64,000 nucleotides of DNA, taken from the NCBI RefSeq assembly GCF_900105055.1, contig NZ_FNTA01000004.1, positions 5,053,501 through 5,117,500 on the forward strand. The letters run 5' to 3'. The notes under the pieces are model-generated. The model made no database searches. It saw nothing but the letters and a program-made list of their open reading frames with translations, and was not told where the DNA came from. The DNA comes from Amycolatopsis lurida. Lineage in GTDB: Bacteria; Actinomycetota; Actinomycetes; Mycobacteriales; Pseudonocardiaceae. Shown piece by piece: positions 7,974 to 16,515 of this stretch. Numbering within the stretch: the stretch's first letter is position 1; each line of letters starts with the position of its first letter. Made by a program: the position numbers and the translations under genes.

Positions 7974-9593
7974 GTGACGGAGCTTATTGACCACCGGTTA
8001 AGACGATCCTGGACGCCCGAAGGCGGTGACGCGGCCCACCTTCCGGCGAAGGCCTTGCGGTGGCTCGTCCAGCGTATCGGTCCACTGGGCTCCGCGGCGC
8101 CCCTCGCGCCCGATTCGGCACTGTCCGTTCCCGAATCGGCGCTGCGAGAACAGCCGAAACGAGACCTCGAGGAGCTTGTCGGCGCCGACCGAGTCCTGCT
8201 GACGCCGGGGGAACGGCTCGCGCGGGCGAGTGGTCTGTCCTATCTGGACCTGGTGCGGCGGCGCGGATTCGGTGATTTTCCGGTGCCGGACGCCGTCGTC
8301 CTGCCGGAGAATCCCGCCGAAGTCCAGTCGGTACTGGAAATCTGTGCACGGCACGACGTCGGCGTCGTCCCGTTCGGCGGCGGGACGTCGGTGGTCGGCG
8401 GGGTTTCGGCACTGCGCGGGGACAAGAGCGCGGTGATCGCGCTCGACCTCACCAGGCTCGGCGAACTGGTCTCCGTCGACCCGGTCTCCCGGATCGCGGT
8501 CCTCCAGGCGGGCGTCACCGGTCCGGAGGCGGACCGGCTGCTCGCCGCGCACGGCTTCACACTCGGGCACGTGCCCCAGTCCTACGAACGCGCCACCATC
8601 GGCGGGTTCGCCGCCACCCGGTCCGCCGGGCAGGCTTCGTCGGGTTATGGCCGGTTCGAGGACATGGTCACGGGTGTCCGGCTCGCGACTCCGCGTGGGG
8701 AATGGAAGCTCGGGGTCGCGCCGGCATCGGCCGCTGGACCCGATCTGCGGCAGCTGGCCATCGGCAGCGAAGGGGCGCTCGGGGTGATCACCGAGGTCGC
8801 CCTCCGCGTCCGCCCGGTGCCGGAAGTGCGCCGTTACGAGGGTTATGTCCTGGATGGCTGGGATAACGGCACCGACGCGGTCCGCGAACTCGCCCAGCGG
8901 CACGTGCTCGCGGACGTCACGCGACTGTCCGATGTGGACGAAAGCGAGGTTTCGCTGGCGCTCAACGACAGTGTGAAGACCAAGGTGCTCCGCCGGTACC
9001 TCAAGGCACGGGGAGTCCACGCACCCTGCCTGTTGATCGTCGGCTGGGAGGGCGCGTCGAAGCGCGAGGTCGCGCGGCGCCGTCAGGAGACCACCCGCGT
9101 CCTGGGGCGGTTCGGTGCCGTCCGCATCGGGGCCGCGCTCGGCGAATCCTGGCGCCGCGGCCGGTTCTCCGGTCCTCGGCAACGGGATGCCTTGATGGAC
9201 AACGGTGTCTGTGTCGAAACCCTCGAAACCGCCGCGTACTGGACGGAACTGAGCGACCTGCGAGACGCCGTCCGTGCCGCGCTCACCGCGACGCTCGGCA
9301 ACGCCGTCATCATGTGCCACGTTTCGCACGCCTACGAAACCGGTGCGTCGCTGTACTTCACCGTGCTCACCGCCCGCGACGAGGCCGACCCGGTCGGCCA
9401 ATGGCAACGGGCGAAGGCTGCGGCGTCCGAGGCGATCACCGGGATCGGCACGATCTCGCATCACCACGCCGTCGGCGTCGACCACGCGCGCTACCTGGCG
9501 GCGGAGATCGGTTCGCTCGGGGTCGACGTGTTGCAAGCGGCGAAGAAGGCCGTCGACCCGGCCGGGATCCTCAATCCCGGGAAGCTTCTCTGA
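7974..9593 (+). CDS. FAD-binding oxidoreductase, alkyl-DHAP synthase (AGPS)-like
   Basis: This 539-residue protein belongs to the PCMH/VAO flavoprotein family. The FAD pyrophosphate loop is VVPFGGGTSVVGG (about residue 131), and a second FAD region is ATIGGFAATRSAGQASSGYG (about 207). A C-terminal histidine run, ISHHHAVGVDH, lies near residue 495, and the protein ends PAGILNPGKLL. The HHH motif is a hallmark of alkyldihydroxyacetonephosphate synthase, which swaps the acyl chain of acyl-DHAP for a fatty alcohol. It is divergent from TetR-glpD. Whether the bacterial enzyme makes ether lipids is not known; a D-lactate or glycolate oxidase-like role is the alternative. GTG start, no clear ribosome site. 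Confidence 0.82.
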   Translation: MTELIDHRLRRSWTPEGGDAAHLPAKALRWLVQRIGPLGSAAPLAPDSALSVPESALREQPKRDLEELVGADRVLLTPGERLARASGLSYLDLVRRRGFGDFPVPDAVVLPENPAEVQSVLEICARHDVGVVPFGGGTSVVGGVSALRGDKSAVIALDLTRLGELVSVDPVSRIAVLQAGVTGPEADRLLAAHGFTLGHVPQSYERATIGGFAATRSAGQASSGYGRFEDMVTGVRLATPRGEWKLGVAPASAAGPDLRQLAIGSEGALGVITEVALRVRPVPEVRRYEGYVLDGWDNGTDAVRELAQRHVLADVTRLSDVDESEVSLALNDSVKTKVLRRYLKARGVHAPCLLIVGWEGASKREVARRRQETTRVLGRFGAVRIGAALGESWRRGRFSGPRQRDALMDNGVCVETLETAAYWTELSDLRDAVRAALTATLGNAVIMCHVSHAYETGASLYFTVLTARDEADPVGQWQRAKAAASEAITGIGTISHHHAVGVDHARYLAAEIGSLGVDVLQAAKKAVDPAGILNPGKLL

Positions 9594-10215
9594 TCAGGGT
9601 GCCGGCCTCGACCAGCGTGCAGTCCAGACCGTGCGTTTCGGCGGGGATCCCTTCCAGTGCCGCGGCCCGGCGCTGTTCGAGGTCGGCGACGCGGATATGC
9701 CTGCCGTCCACCAGGATCGGCAGGCGGATGTCCGCGGCGCCGACGTACGCCACGACGTCGTCGAGCACGGTGCCGTCGTCGAGGGTGATGGCCGGGGCGG
9801 TCAACCGCACCAGGTGATAGCGCTGTCCATTGCCCTCGCAGCGATCGAGGACGGCGAGCTGTTCCGGCGTCGCGAACCAGACGGAGTGCTCCTCGACGAC
9901 ACCCGGCGCGGCGGCGAGCGTCGCGGGCCGTTGCCCGTCCCGGAACCGCACGCCGGACGCCCAGACCGCGGCGAGGTCGATGCAGCGCGCGTGACAGACG
10001 ACGACCGGACCGGTCAGGCCCATGTTCTCCCGCAGCCAGGTGATCTTGGACGGGCACGCGTTCGAGCCGTACGCGAGCACGGCCTGGCGTTCGCGCCAGC
10101 CCTCCGGCGCGGTGTCGAGGCTGTGCCCGACGCCGTCGAAGTGGACGAACGAATGCCCCGGCCGCGCGCCCGGGTACGGATCGGCGGGGAAATCGGCGTC
10201 GGTGAAGAGTTTCAC
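9571..10215 (-). CDS. YGSN-motif protein, gamma-glutamylcyclotransferase-like fold (function unknown)
   Basis: This 214-residue protein contains LAYGSNACPSKI near residue 48, the YGSN glycine loop typical of the GGCT/BtrG-like fold, and later CEGNGQRYHLVRL. Overall similarity to known cyclotransferases appears weak, so the fold is inferred from one motif. The GTG at 10215 overlaps the stop of the mycothiol-dependent formaldehyde dehydrogenase by 4 bp, so the two are translationally coupled. Its 3' end overlaps the convergent FAD gene by 23 bp. Coupling suggests a role next to mycothiol-bound formaldehyde metabolism, but this is inference. Confidence 0.65.
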   Translation of the reverse strand: MKLFTDADFPADPYPGARPGHSFVHFDGVGHSLDTAPEGWRERQAVLAYGSNACPSKITWLRENMGLTGPVVVCHARCIDLAAVWASGVRFRDGQRPATLAAAPGVVEEHSVWFATPEQLAVLDRCEGNGQRYHLVRLTAPAITLDDGTVLDDVVAYVGAADIRLPILVDGRHIRVADLEQRRAAALEGIPAETHGLDCTLVEAGTLIREASRD

Positions 10216-11306
10216 CACGTCACCACGCTGCGGAGGACGTCGCTGCGGTGCATACGCTCGAAGGCCTGCTCGACACCGTCGAGGGCGATCCGTTCGGTGA
10301 CGAACTTGTCGAGCGGGAGCCTGCCCTGGAGATAGAGGTCGATCAGCATCGGGAAATCGCGTGAGGGCAGGCAATCGCCGTACCACGACGACTTGAGCGA
10401 GCCGCCGCGCGAGAAGAAGTCGATCAGCGGCAGATCCAGCCGCATGTCCGGGGTCGGGACGCCGACGAGCACGACCGTGCCCGCCAGATCGCGGCCGTAG
10501 AACGCCTGCCGCCACGTTTCGGGCCTGCCGACCGCGTCGATCACGACGTCCGCGCCGAACGAGCCGGTGAACTCCCGGATCGCCTCGACGACCTGTTCTT
10601 CGCTCAGTCCCTTGCTGTTCAGCGTGTGCGTGGCGCCGAAGTCCTCGGCCCAGGCGAGTTTCCGGTCGTCGGTGTCGACGGCGACGATGGTCTTCGCGCC
10701 GGCCAGGTTCGCCCCGGCGATCGCTGCGTCACCGACGCCGCCGCAACCGATGACCGCGACGGAATCTCCGCGGCTCACCGCGCCGGTGTTCAGCGCCGCG
10801 CCGAGACCGGCCATCACCCCGCAGCCGAGCAGCCCGGCGACGGCCGGTTCGGCGGCGGGGTCGACCTTCGTGCATTGTCCACTGTGGACCAGTGTCTTCT
10901 CGAGAAAGGCCCCGACACCGAGCGCGGGCGACAGGGCGGTGCCGTCGGCCAGCGTCATCGGCCGGGTGGCGTTGAACGTCGAGAAGCAGTACCAGGGCTT
11001 TCCCCGGCGGCAGGCCCGGCAGGTGCCGCAGACCGCGCGCCAGTTCAGGATCACATAGTCGCCCGGTTCGAGGCCGGTGACGCCGTCGCCGACGGCCTCC
11101 ACGAAACCCGCTGCCTCGTGGCCGAGCAGGAACGGGAATTCGTCGTTGATCCCGCCCTCGCGGTAGTGCAGGTCGGTATGGCAGACACCGCACGCCTTGA
11201 CCGAGACGACGGCCTCGCCGGGCCCGGGATCGGGCACCGTCACGGACTCCAGCGAGACCGGTTCACCCTTGGCGCGGGAAACGACGCCTTGGACCTCGTA
11301 CGGCAT
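10212..11306 (-). CDS. mscR: S-(hydroxymethyl)mycothiol dehydrogenase (formaldehyde detoxification)
   Basis: This 364-residue zinc enzyme oxidises the formaldehyde-mycothiol adduct, and probably reduces nitrosomycothiol, using NAD. The catalytic zinc ligands are in CGVCHTD (about residues 38-44) and GHEAAGFVE. The structural zinc is held by the four cysteines of CGTCRACRRGKPWYC. The NAD-binding loop is VIGCGGVGDAAIAG. From memory it follows the Mycobacterium tuberculosis Rv2259 protein closely along its length, including LGCGVMAGLGAALNTG and SSWYGDCLPSRDFP. Downstream, where mycobacteria have a metallo-beta-lactamase-fold gene, this window has a YGSN protein instead. Confidence 0.93.
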   Translation of the reverse strand: MPYEVQGVVSRAKGEPVSLESVTVPDPGPGEAVVSVKACGVCHTDLHYREGGINDEFPFLLGHEAAGFVEAVGDGVTGLEPGDYVILNWRAVCGTCRACRRGKPWYCFSTFNATRPMTLADGTALSPALGVGAFLEKTLVHSGQCTKVDPAAEPAVAGLLGCGVMAGLGAALNTGAVSRGDSVAVIGCGGVGDAAIAGANLAGAKTIVAVDTDDRKLAWAEDFGATHTLNSKGLSEEQVVEAIREFTGSFGADVVIDAVGRPETWRQAFYGRDLAGTVVLVGVPTPDMRLDLPLIDFFSRGGSLKSSWYGDCLPSRDFPMLIDLYLQGRLPLDKFVTERIALDGVEQAFERMHRSDVLRSVVTW

Positions 11307-11386
11307 GCCCACCTCCGAGTCGTGGACTTCGCAGCTTGCCACGAAGACGACCGGGATCGCGACATCCGCTCGGGTGCGGTACCGAT

Positions 11387-12652
11387 TCAGCGCCCAGGCG
11401 TGATGATGTAAGCGACGCCACCGGGACCACTGGAAACGCCGCCATTCGTGTTGTACCGCTTGGTGCGCTGCCAGATCGTCTCGAACTGGTGTCGTTTGTA
11501 GACGTTTCGGACCCGGTCGTTGCTGTTGGCGGCCGGGTCGTTCGCGATCACGTCGCCGTCCTTCGTGAAGCCGACGACGACCATGATGTGCCCGGCGGTG
11601 CCGTAGCCCGCGCCGTCGAGTTCCTCGGCCTTGAACGACTGCGACGTGATCACCGGGATGCCGCGCGCGATGTAGTTCTCGAGTTCGTTCAAGGAGTGCA
11701 AACGGGTGATGTGCCCACGCAGTCCGAGTGAAGCGGCGTACGCGGTGTTGAACGGCCAGTTGCCTGTTCCGTCGTAGGCGTAGTCGAACGTGTAGCGGGC
11801 GGCGTACGCGACGGTCGGATCGACGTAACCCTCCGGGATCCACTTCATGTCCTCGGCCTTGGGCCGTTTGCCCCAGTACTCGGCGACCATCTCGGTGGAC
11901 GTGGGGCTGCACCAGTTCTCGCCCCCCCCGCCGTACTCGGGAAACTGTCCTTTGTGGAGGTTCTGCGCGTAGGCGGGCACCTTGAGCTCGATGCCGGTGG
12001 CCCGGCCCGGTTTCGTCGCCTTGACCTCGAAGCGGTCCGGGACGAGCGACGTCATCGCGCCGACCGACGTCACCGACGGCGTGGCGCGGGAGCCTGCCTC
12101 GCGGTACAGGCTGACCCGCAGCTGGTACGAGCGGAGCGCGACACCGGCCTTCATGACCAGCGTGTCGACGTCGACCGCGGCGTTGGCGTCGCTCTGGCCG
12201 TCGACGCTGGTGCGTTTGACGTCGGCGTCCCCGCTCGCCCACCGGCTCATGACGTACCAGGAGGTTTCCGTGCCCGTGGCGGTGCGGCCCTTGGCTTCGA
12301 CCTTGATCCACGTCTTGGCCGGCGTCTTCGCGTTCCACGAGGCGACCAGCTGGGAGGCGTCGAAGCCCTGGGCGTGGCTCCTCGACGTCCACTGGCCGTA
12401 CTCGTAGGTCTTCGTGGTGCCGAGCGTGGGTTCGGTGTGCTCGATCGTGCCGATCGGGCGGTCGATGCGCAGCGCGCCGTGGTCGAGGCCGAGCCCTTCG
12501 AGCCTGCCGTCACGGAATCCGTGGTGACCGGACCATTCGTGGTAGTCGATCGACTCGTCGTCCGGGCGGCCGGGACCGGCCTCCGCCGTCTGTGCCGTCA
12601 CCGCGGTCATCGTCGCGATCGTCAGCAGCGTGACCAGCCCTCGTCTGCGCAT
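11387..12652 (-). CDS. Secreted C39-like cysteine peptidase
   Basis: This 421-residue protein starts MRRRGLVTLL and has a Sec signal peptide ending near TAEA (about residue 25). The N-terminal two-thirds is a beta-rich region of unknown function. The C-terminal third is a peptidase_C39_2 domain: the catalytic cysteine is in NWCSPTS (about 244) and the histidine in AGHIMVVVGF (about 350), followed by an NDPAANS segment that can supply the third residue. No ABC transporter is fused or adjacent, so it is likely a free extracellular protease rather than a bacteriocin exporter. GGAG lies 5 nt before the ATG. Confidence 0.82.
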   Translation of the reverse strand: MRRRGLVTLLTIATMTAVTAQTAEAGPGRPDDESIDYHEWSGHHGFRDGRLEGLGLDHGALRIDRPIGTIEHTEPTLGTTKTYEYGQWTSRSHAQGFDASQLVASWNAKTPAKTWIKVEAKGRTATGTETSWYVMSRWASGDADVKRTSVDGQSDANAAVDVDTLVMKAGVALRSYQLRVSLYREAGSRATPSVTSVGAMTSLVPDRFEVKATKPGRATGIELKVPAYAQNLHKGQFPEYGGGGENWCSPTSTEMVAEYWGKRPKAEDMKWIPEGYVDPTVAYAARYTFDYAYDGTGNWPFNTAYAASLGLRGHITRLHSLNELENYIARGIPVITSQSFKAEELDGAGYGTAGHIMVVVGFTKDGDVIANDPAANSNDRVRNVYKRHQFETIWQRTKRYNTNGGVSSGPGGVAYIITPGR

Positions 12653-12783
12653 CCCCGCTCCATCCCTCGTGTCCACCCAGTAGGGAAGGGATTTTCGCCG
12701 GTCGCGCGAGGTATGTAAACAGTTACCCCCGATTGCACGAGTTACGCCGCCGGGCACGTCACTCGCGTGACTGGAGGCGTAAC

Positions 12784-14505
12784 TCAGGCGAGCGGGTTCG
12801 GCAGCAGCAGCTCCGTGTTCTGGTCCTGGGCGGTGCCGACGGCCGAAAGCGAGGCGTGGATGTCGTTGTACGAGAACTCCCGGTAGAGCGACGCAAGCGC
12901 TTGCGTGGAGGTGTCCGAGTACGCCGCCGCATACGGGGCTTCCGCTTCGATCAGGGTCGTGAACAGCGACAACGTGCCGTCGGCGTTGTCGGCGACCTCG
13001 ATGATCCGCGCGTGCTGCGGGAAGTCGATGTGCGAGGCGGTGTTGATCTCCCAGAAGCCTTGCTTCGCGGTCTTGCCGGCATGCGGGGTGATCTTGTTGC
13101 GGTGCGTGTGCCCGTTGACCCACGCCAGGACATTCGGGAACCGGTGCAGCAGCGAGACGAACGTGTCGCCGTTGAGCCGGATCTCCAGCGGGTGACGCGC
13201 GTCCGGCAGCACGTTGCCCATGGTGTCGCTGGTGTGGTGGCTGAACAGGATGAACAGCTCGTCCGTCACGTTCTGCGTGACCTTGCGCCCGAAGAAGTCG
13301 TAGTACGTCGAGCTGTTGCGCTTCAGCGTGTTCTCCACCCAGGTGAACTGCCCGAGCCCGATCGACCCGTCGGCCAGCCCGGCCATCGTCGTGGTGTCGA
13401 GGCTGATGCCGACGACGCCCGGCGCGATGCGGAAGGTGTAGTACACGTTCCGCCCGTCGGCGTTGTTCTCGCTGAACCCGTGACCGACCGGGCCGGGGCC
13501 GGTGTTGGCGGAGTCGAGGTGGTGCCGCACGAACTCCGCGGTGCTGAACGGCCGCCGTCGCTCGTCCGGGGTGATCTCGCGGATCGTGCCCGAGCCGCCG
13601 AACAGCTCCGTGACCGGGACGCCGGAGCCCGACCCGATGGCCTTGGCGAGCTTCCGCGACGTCGTCTCGTCCTTGCCGATCACCTTGAAGCGGCCGGTGT
13701 ACCAGGCGTCCATTCCCGGGAAGTCCGGCACGGTGCCGACGATGCTGTCGTCGTGGTTGCCGAAGGTGCAGAACCACGGGACGTCGAGGCCGGGCGAGGT
13801 GAAGGTGTTCGAGGCCGCGCCGAGCAGGCCGGGCAGCTGCGGGAAGCCCTTCTTCGTGTACGCGTCGTCCAGTGTCTCGCCGGGGTTCCAGTAGTGCGAG
13901 GACCCGGACGTCTGGACGCCTTCGTGCACGTCCGGGTCGCCCGAGGTCGGGTTCACCGTGCCGCCGTTGAGCACCTTGAGGAACCATTCGAGCTCGATCA
14001 GCTCGTGGTTGTCGGTGTTGTCGCCGGTGGTGACCATGAAGTCGATCGGCCGTCCGGTGAACGGGCCCGCCTTCAGGCTGTTCACCCGCTCCACCAGCGC
14101 CGTCGTCGCGACGGGGCCGAGGGTTTCCTGCGGCCGGTGTGCCGAGCCGACGAACGGGTGCAGGTACTCGAACCGCGCCGGGCTTTCGGCGTCGGTGAAG
14201 TGAAGGTCGGTGAACTGCGCGAAGGATGCCATCGCGCGGCGCCGGTCGTCGCGGCCGGACTTCGGCGCGGCCAGATCGCCGCGGACGACGAGCGGCCAGC
14301 CGGGGCCCGCGGTCAGCCGCGTGTAGCCCGGTCCGCTGGTCAGCGGGGCTGCCGCGGCTTCGAGCGTGGTGCCCGCGGTCCGCACCGCGCGGCTGGCGGT
14401 GCGCGCCAGCGCCCGGTCGAGCGCGTTGGCGGTCGGCGTGCACAGCAGCAGGCCGACGCCGGCGGCGCCCGCCGCGGTGAAGGTGCGCCTCGAGATGACG
14501 GACAT
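12784..14505 (-). CDS. Tat-exported metallophosphoesterase
   Basis: This 573-residue calcineurin-type phosphoesterase begins with a twin-arginine signal (ISRRTFTAAGAAGVGLLL). The metal-binding motifs appear in order: FTDLHFTDAE, TTGDNTDNHE, FGNHDDS, FSHHTSD and VNGHTHRNK, together supplying the Asp, His and Asn ligands of a two-metal centre. It is much longer than the minimal domain, as in the actinobacterial Tat-dependent group. The ATG at 14505 follows a GGGGGC stretch. Substrate unknown; phosphate scavenging outside the cell is plausible. Confidence 0.9.
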   Translation of the reverse strand: MSVISRRTFTAAGAAGVGLLLCTPTANALDRALARTASRAVRTAGTTLEAAAAPLTSGPGYTRLTAGPGWPLVVRGDLAAPKSGRDDRRRAMASFAQFTDLHFTDAESPARFEYLHPFVGSAHRPQETLGPVATTALVERVNSLKAGPFTGRPIDFMVTTGDNTDNHELIELEWFLKVLNGGTVNPTSGDPDVHEGVQTSGSSHYWNPGETLDDAYTKKGFPQLPGLLGAASNTFTSPGLDVPWFCTFGNHDDSIVGTVPDFPGMDAWYTGRFKVIGKDETTSRKLAKAIGSGSGVPVTELFGGSGTIREITPDERRRPFSTAEFVRHHLDSANTGPGPVGHGFSENNADGRNVYYTFRIAPGVVGISLDTTTMAGLADGSIGLGQFTWVENTLKRNSSTYYDFFGRKVTQNVTDELFILFSHHTSDTMGNVLPDARHPLEIRLNGDTFVSLLHRFPNVLAWVNGHTHRNKITPHAGKTAKQGFWEINTASHIDFPQHARIIEVADNADGTLSLFTTLIEAEAPYAAAYSDTSTQALASLYREFSYNDIHASLSAVGTAQDQNTELLLPNPLA

Positions 14506-14679
14506 GGCGGTGCCCCCAGTCGTCGCGGATGGATGTCGCGAAGGACGATGCCGCAAGACGTTAGCCGTGAGGTGAACGCCAGAAAAGGGTAATGCGAAAA
14601 TTTGTCACGTTCGGCGGAATGCCGGGAAGCCAAGCGGGCTGGTTACGCTGGCCGCTTGGCGAGCGTGGGAGGTGGCCAG

Positions 14680-15114
14680 GTGGGTGCTTCGGCATGGTCC
14701 GTCCGCGGCCGGTTCGACGGCGATCCGGAAGCGGCGCTGGACGCGATGAAGGCACGCGTTTTCGAGGAGGGCGACTACCTCTGGGAGGAGGACGAACTCG
14801 GCCGCCCGGACTCGATCGAAGAGCTGTACGAGGTGGAGAGCGTTCAGGAGTCCGGGACGCATTCCGTGCTCGACGTCCACGAGTTCATCAGCGCCACGGG
14901 CGAGGACGACTTCGGCACGATCCGCCCCTTGACCGACGCCGAACTCGTCGCCGCCTTCGGTTCCGAGGAGCCGTCCGTCGCCGACTTCGACGAACTCGAC
15001 AAGGCGGGACGGCTGCCGTACGAACGCCGCCCGCGCTGGAGCGCGAACTGCGCGCTGCTGTACGAGAACGACGTCGCCGTCGAGCTGGCGATTTGGGGCG
15101 TCTCCGGGGATTAG
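14680..15114 (+). CDS. Conserved hypothetical acidic protein
   Basis: This 144-residue protein begins VGASAWSVRGRFDGDPEAAL, is very acidic (many Asp and Glu runs such as EEGDYLWEEDELG), and has no signal peptide or helix that looks membrane-bound. The GTG at 14680 has an excellent GGGAGG ribosome site 7 nt upstream, so I prefer it to longer versions. I do not recognise the family. It is divergent from the metallophosphoesterase gene. Confidence 0.72.
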   Translation: MGASAWSVRGRFDGDPEAALDAMKARVFEEGDYLWEEDELGRPDSIEELYEVESVQESGTHSVLDVHEFISATGEDDFGTIRPLTDAELVAAFGSEEPSVADFDELDKAGRLPYERRPRWSANCALLYENDVAVELAIWGVSGD

Positions 15115-15251
15115 AACCCTGCCGCCCGGTCATCTGACGTGCTTGCGAGCGCCTGAAGTGTCACCGAGGGTGAGGGGTGTGTCCTGTGCCTACGCGTGAC
15201 CGGCCCGGTCACCCTGTCCATAAGGAACTTGAGGCCCGCTTCGAGCGCTTT

Positions 15252-15299
15252 GGTCGTGAGTGATAAAGAGCGTTAGAACGACCATTGCCACTCACGACC
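15252..15299. terminator. Imperfect palindrome between convergent genes
   Basis: Arms GGTCGTGAGTG (15252-15262) and CACTCACGACC (15289-15299) are perfect; the 26-nt middle pairs only in part. The same arm sequence forms the outer part of the perfect stem at 51099-51148, so both belong to one repeat family. It lies in the 278-bp gap between convergent genes, otherwise without features. Confidence 0.55.
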
Positions 15300-15392
15300 C
15301 CCCACGCAATCGCCCCCCATCGGACGCGCGGAGAGGTCTTGCCGTCCTTTATGGATGATCGGCAGGGTGATCGGCTCGCACCACGACACCTC

Positions 15393-16001
15393 TCAGGGCC
15401 CACTTGACCGCGCTTCGAGCCCGTCGAGGATCACCTCGATACCCAGGTCGAAGACGTCCTCGCCGCTCTGTGTCGCGAAGGCCGGCCCCAGCCTGCTCGC
15501 ATGGGGATAGGCCGCGAGCCTCTCGAGAAACCCTTCGTCCGGCCTCCGTGCGGGAAGTGAGTCCACCGAAGCGAGCACGTGTGCGGTGAGCAGTCGTGAG
15601 ATTCCGGCGGTGTCCTCTTCGGAGAATCCCGCCTCCAGCAGAATCCGCACCGTCGTCTCGATATGGCCCAGCCGGTGCGGTCCGGTCGGCGGCCGCTCGC
15701 GCAGCAGTGCGGCCGCGTCCCGATGGCGCGACAGCAGTGCGCGGAACTGGCGGAGCCCACTCGCGAGCTGGTCGCGCCACGGCAACGATCGATCGATCTC
15801 GAAGGCGTCGGCGCAGATCGCTTCGGCGACGAGGTCCAGTAACTCCGCCTTGTCCTTCACGTGCCAGTACAGCGTCGGCGAGCTGACGCCGAGCTTCGCC
15901 GCGAGCCGTCTGGTGCTCAATTCGGCGAGACCGGCTTCGTTGAGTAGTTCGACGGCCGCCTCGGTGATCTTGGCGAGGTCCAGCGAGCCTTTACGTGCCA
16001 C
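15393..16001 (-). CDS. TetR-class repressor with tetracycline-repressor C-terminal domain
   Basis: This 202-residue protein resembles the Tn10 tetracycline repressor itself, not just the broad family. The HTH region reads STRRLAAKLGVSSPTLYWHV then KDK. Compared with TetR(B), the operator-contact residues Thr27, Arg28, Pro39, Thr40, Tyr42, His44 and Lys48 are conserved, and Gln38 is Ser. The C-terminal part fits the TetR_C domain. The GTG start is leaderless: TAGAGT (16013-16008) ends 6 nt upstream. Two tet-operator-like sites lie in the 58-bp gap to a divergent membrane protein. The ligand is unknown. Confidence 0.9.
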   Translation of the reverse strand: MARKGSLDLAKITEAAVELLNEAGLAELSTRRLAAKLGVSSPTLYWHVKDKAELLDLVAEAICADAFEIDRSLPWRDQLASGLRQFRALLSRHRDAAALLRERPPTGPHRLGHIETTVRILLEAGFSEEDTAGISRLLTAHVLASVDSLPARRPDEGFLERLAAYPHASRLGPAFATQSGEDVFDLGIEVILDGLEARSSGP

Positions 16002-16008
16002 GTGCGGA

Positions 16009-16046
16009 CTCTATCAGTGATAGATTTGTCTCTATCACTGATAGAG
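16009..16046. promoter_or_regulatory. Two tet-type operators
   Basis: Site 1 is TCTATCAGTGATAGA (16010-16024) and site 2 is CTCTATCACTGATAGAG (16030-16046). Both contain the 13-bp core CTATCAGTGATAG (or its complement), which is the core of the Tn10 tetO2 operator TCCCTATCAGTGATAGAGA. Centres are 21 bp apart, two helical turns. Site 1 overlaps the repressor -10 box. Confidence 0.85.
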
Positions 16047-16059
16047 AACGGGGGAAGTG

Positions 16060-16515
16060 ATGCCTTGGACATCCGAGATCCGCCTGGTCACGGTGCTGTG
16101 CTCGATCGTCTTCGTGCTCGGGACGACGCTGCAGAACTACGTGATCGTCGATCTGGACATGATCGAGGCGAGCATGCGGCTCAAGGGGGTGGACACCGCC
16201 GACGCGCCCGCGTATCTGAGCGCGCTGCGAATGGTGGGGAACGTCTTCATCATCGGCAACGCCTTGGGCCTGCTGGTGTGGTTCCGTTGGCGTTGGCTGT
16301 TCTGGCCGGTGCTCGCGTTCAACGTCACCCAAGCCGTCGGCGTGTACGTCGTGCCCTTCGAAGTGCACCGCGCCGCGATCGCCGAACACGGGTGGCCGGG
16401 CGTGCTGCCTTCGCTGGTCACCGATGGTGGGGCGGTGATCCTGTCGATCGTGTTGATCGTCGCTCGCTTACGTTCGCGGCGGCTCACGCGGCCAGGCGGC
16501 CCAGTTCGGCTTTGA
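16060..16515 (+). CDS. Four-helix membrane protein under tet-type control
   Basis: This 151-residue protein has about four membrane helices (roughly 6-25, 52-72, 80-100, 118-138). It has no MFS or SMR signature, so it is not a TetA-type pump by sequence. The ATG at 16060 follows GGGGGAA; a GTG three bases earlier is in frame. It faces the TetR-class repressor across two operators, so its expression should be induced by the repressor ligand. Its end overlaps the convergent solute-binding protein gene by 32 bp. Function unknown. Confidence 0.8.
   Translation: MPWTSEIRLVTVLCSIVFVLGTTLQNYVIVDLDMIEASMRLKGVDTADAPAYLSALRMVGNVFIIGNALGLLVWFRWRWLFWPVLAFNVTQAVGVYVVPFEVHRAAIAEHGWPGVLPSLVTDGGAVILSIVLIVARLRSRRLTRPGGPVRL

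Noticed and set aside
11387..12652. Bacteriocin-processing C39 ABC transporter
   Set aside because: There is no membrane or ATPase domain and the protein has its own signal peptide, so it is a free secreted peptidase.
11387..14443. A 1018-codon open frame joining the C39 peptidase to upstream sequence
   Set aside because: The extra N-terminal 600 codons are out-of-frame translation of the metallophosphoesterase gene; the peptidase has its own signal peptide, ATG and ribosome site.
16060..16515. Tetracycline efflux pump (TetA) identity for the gene behind the tet operators
   Set aside because: The protein is only 151 residues with four helices and lacks the MFS loop signature; only the control region resembles tet.
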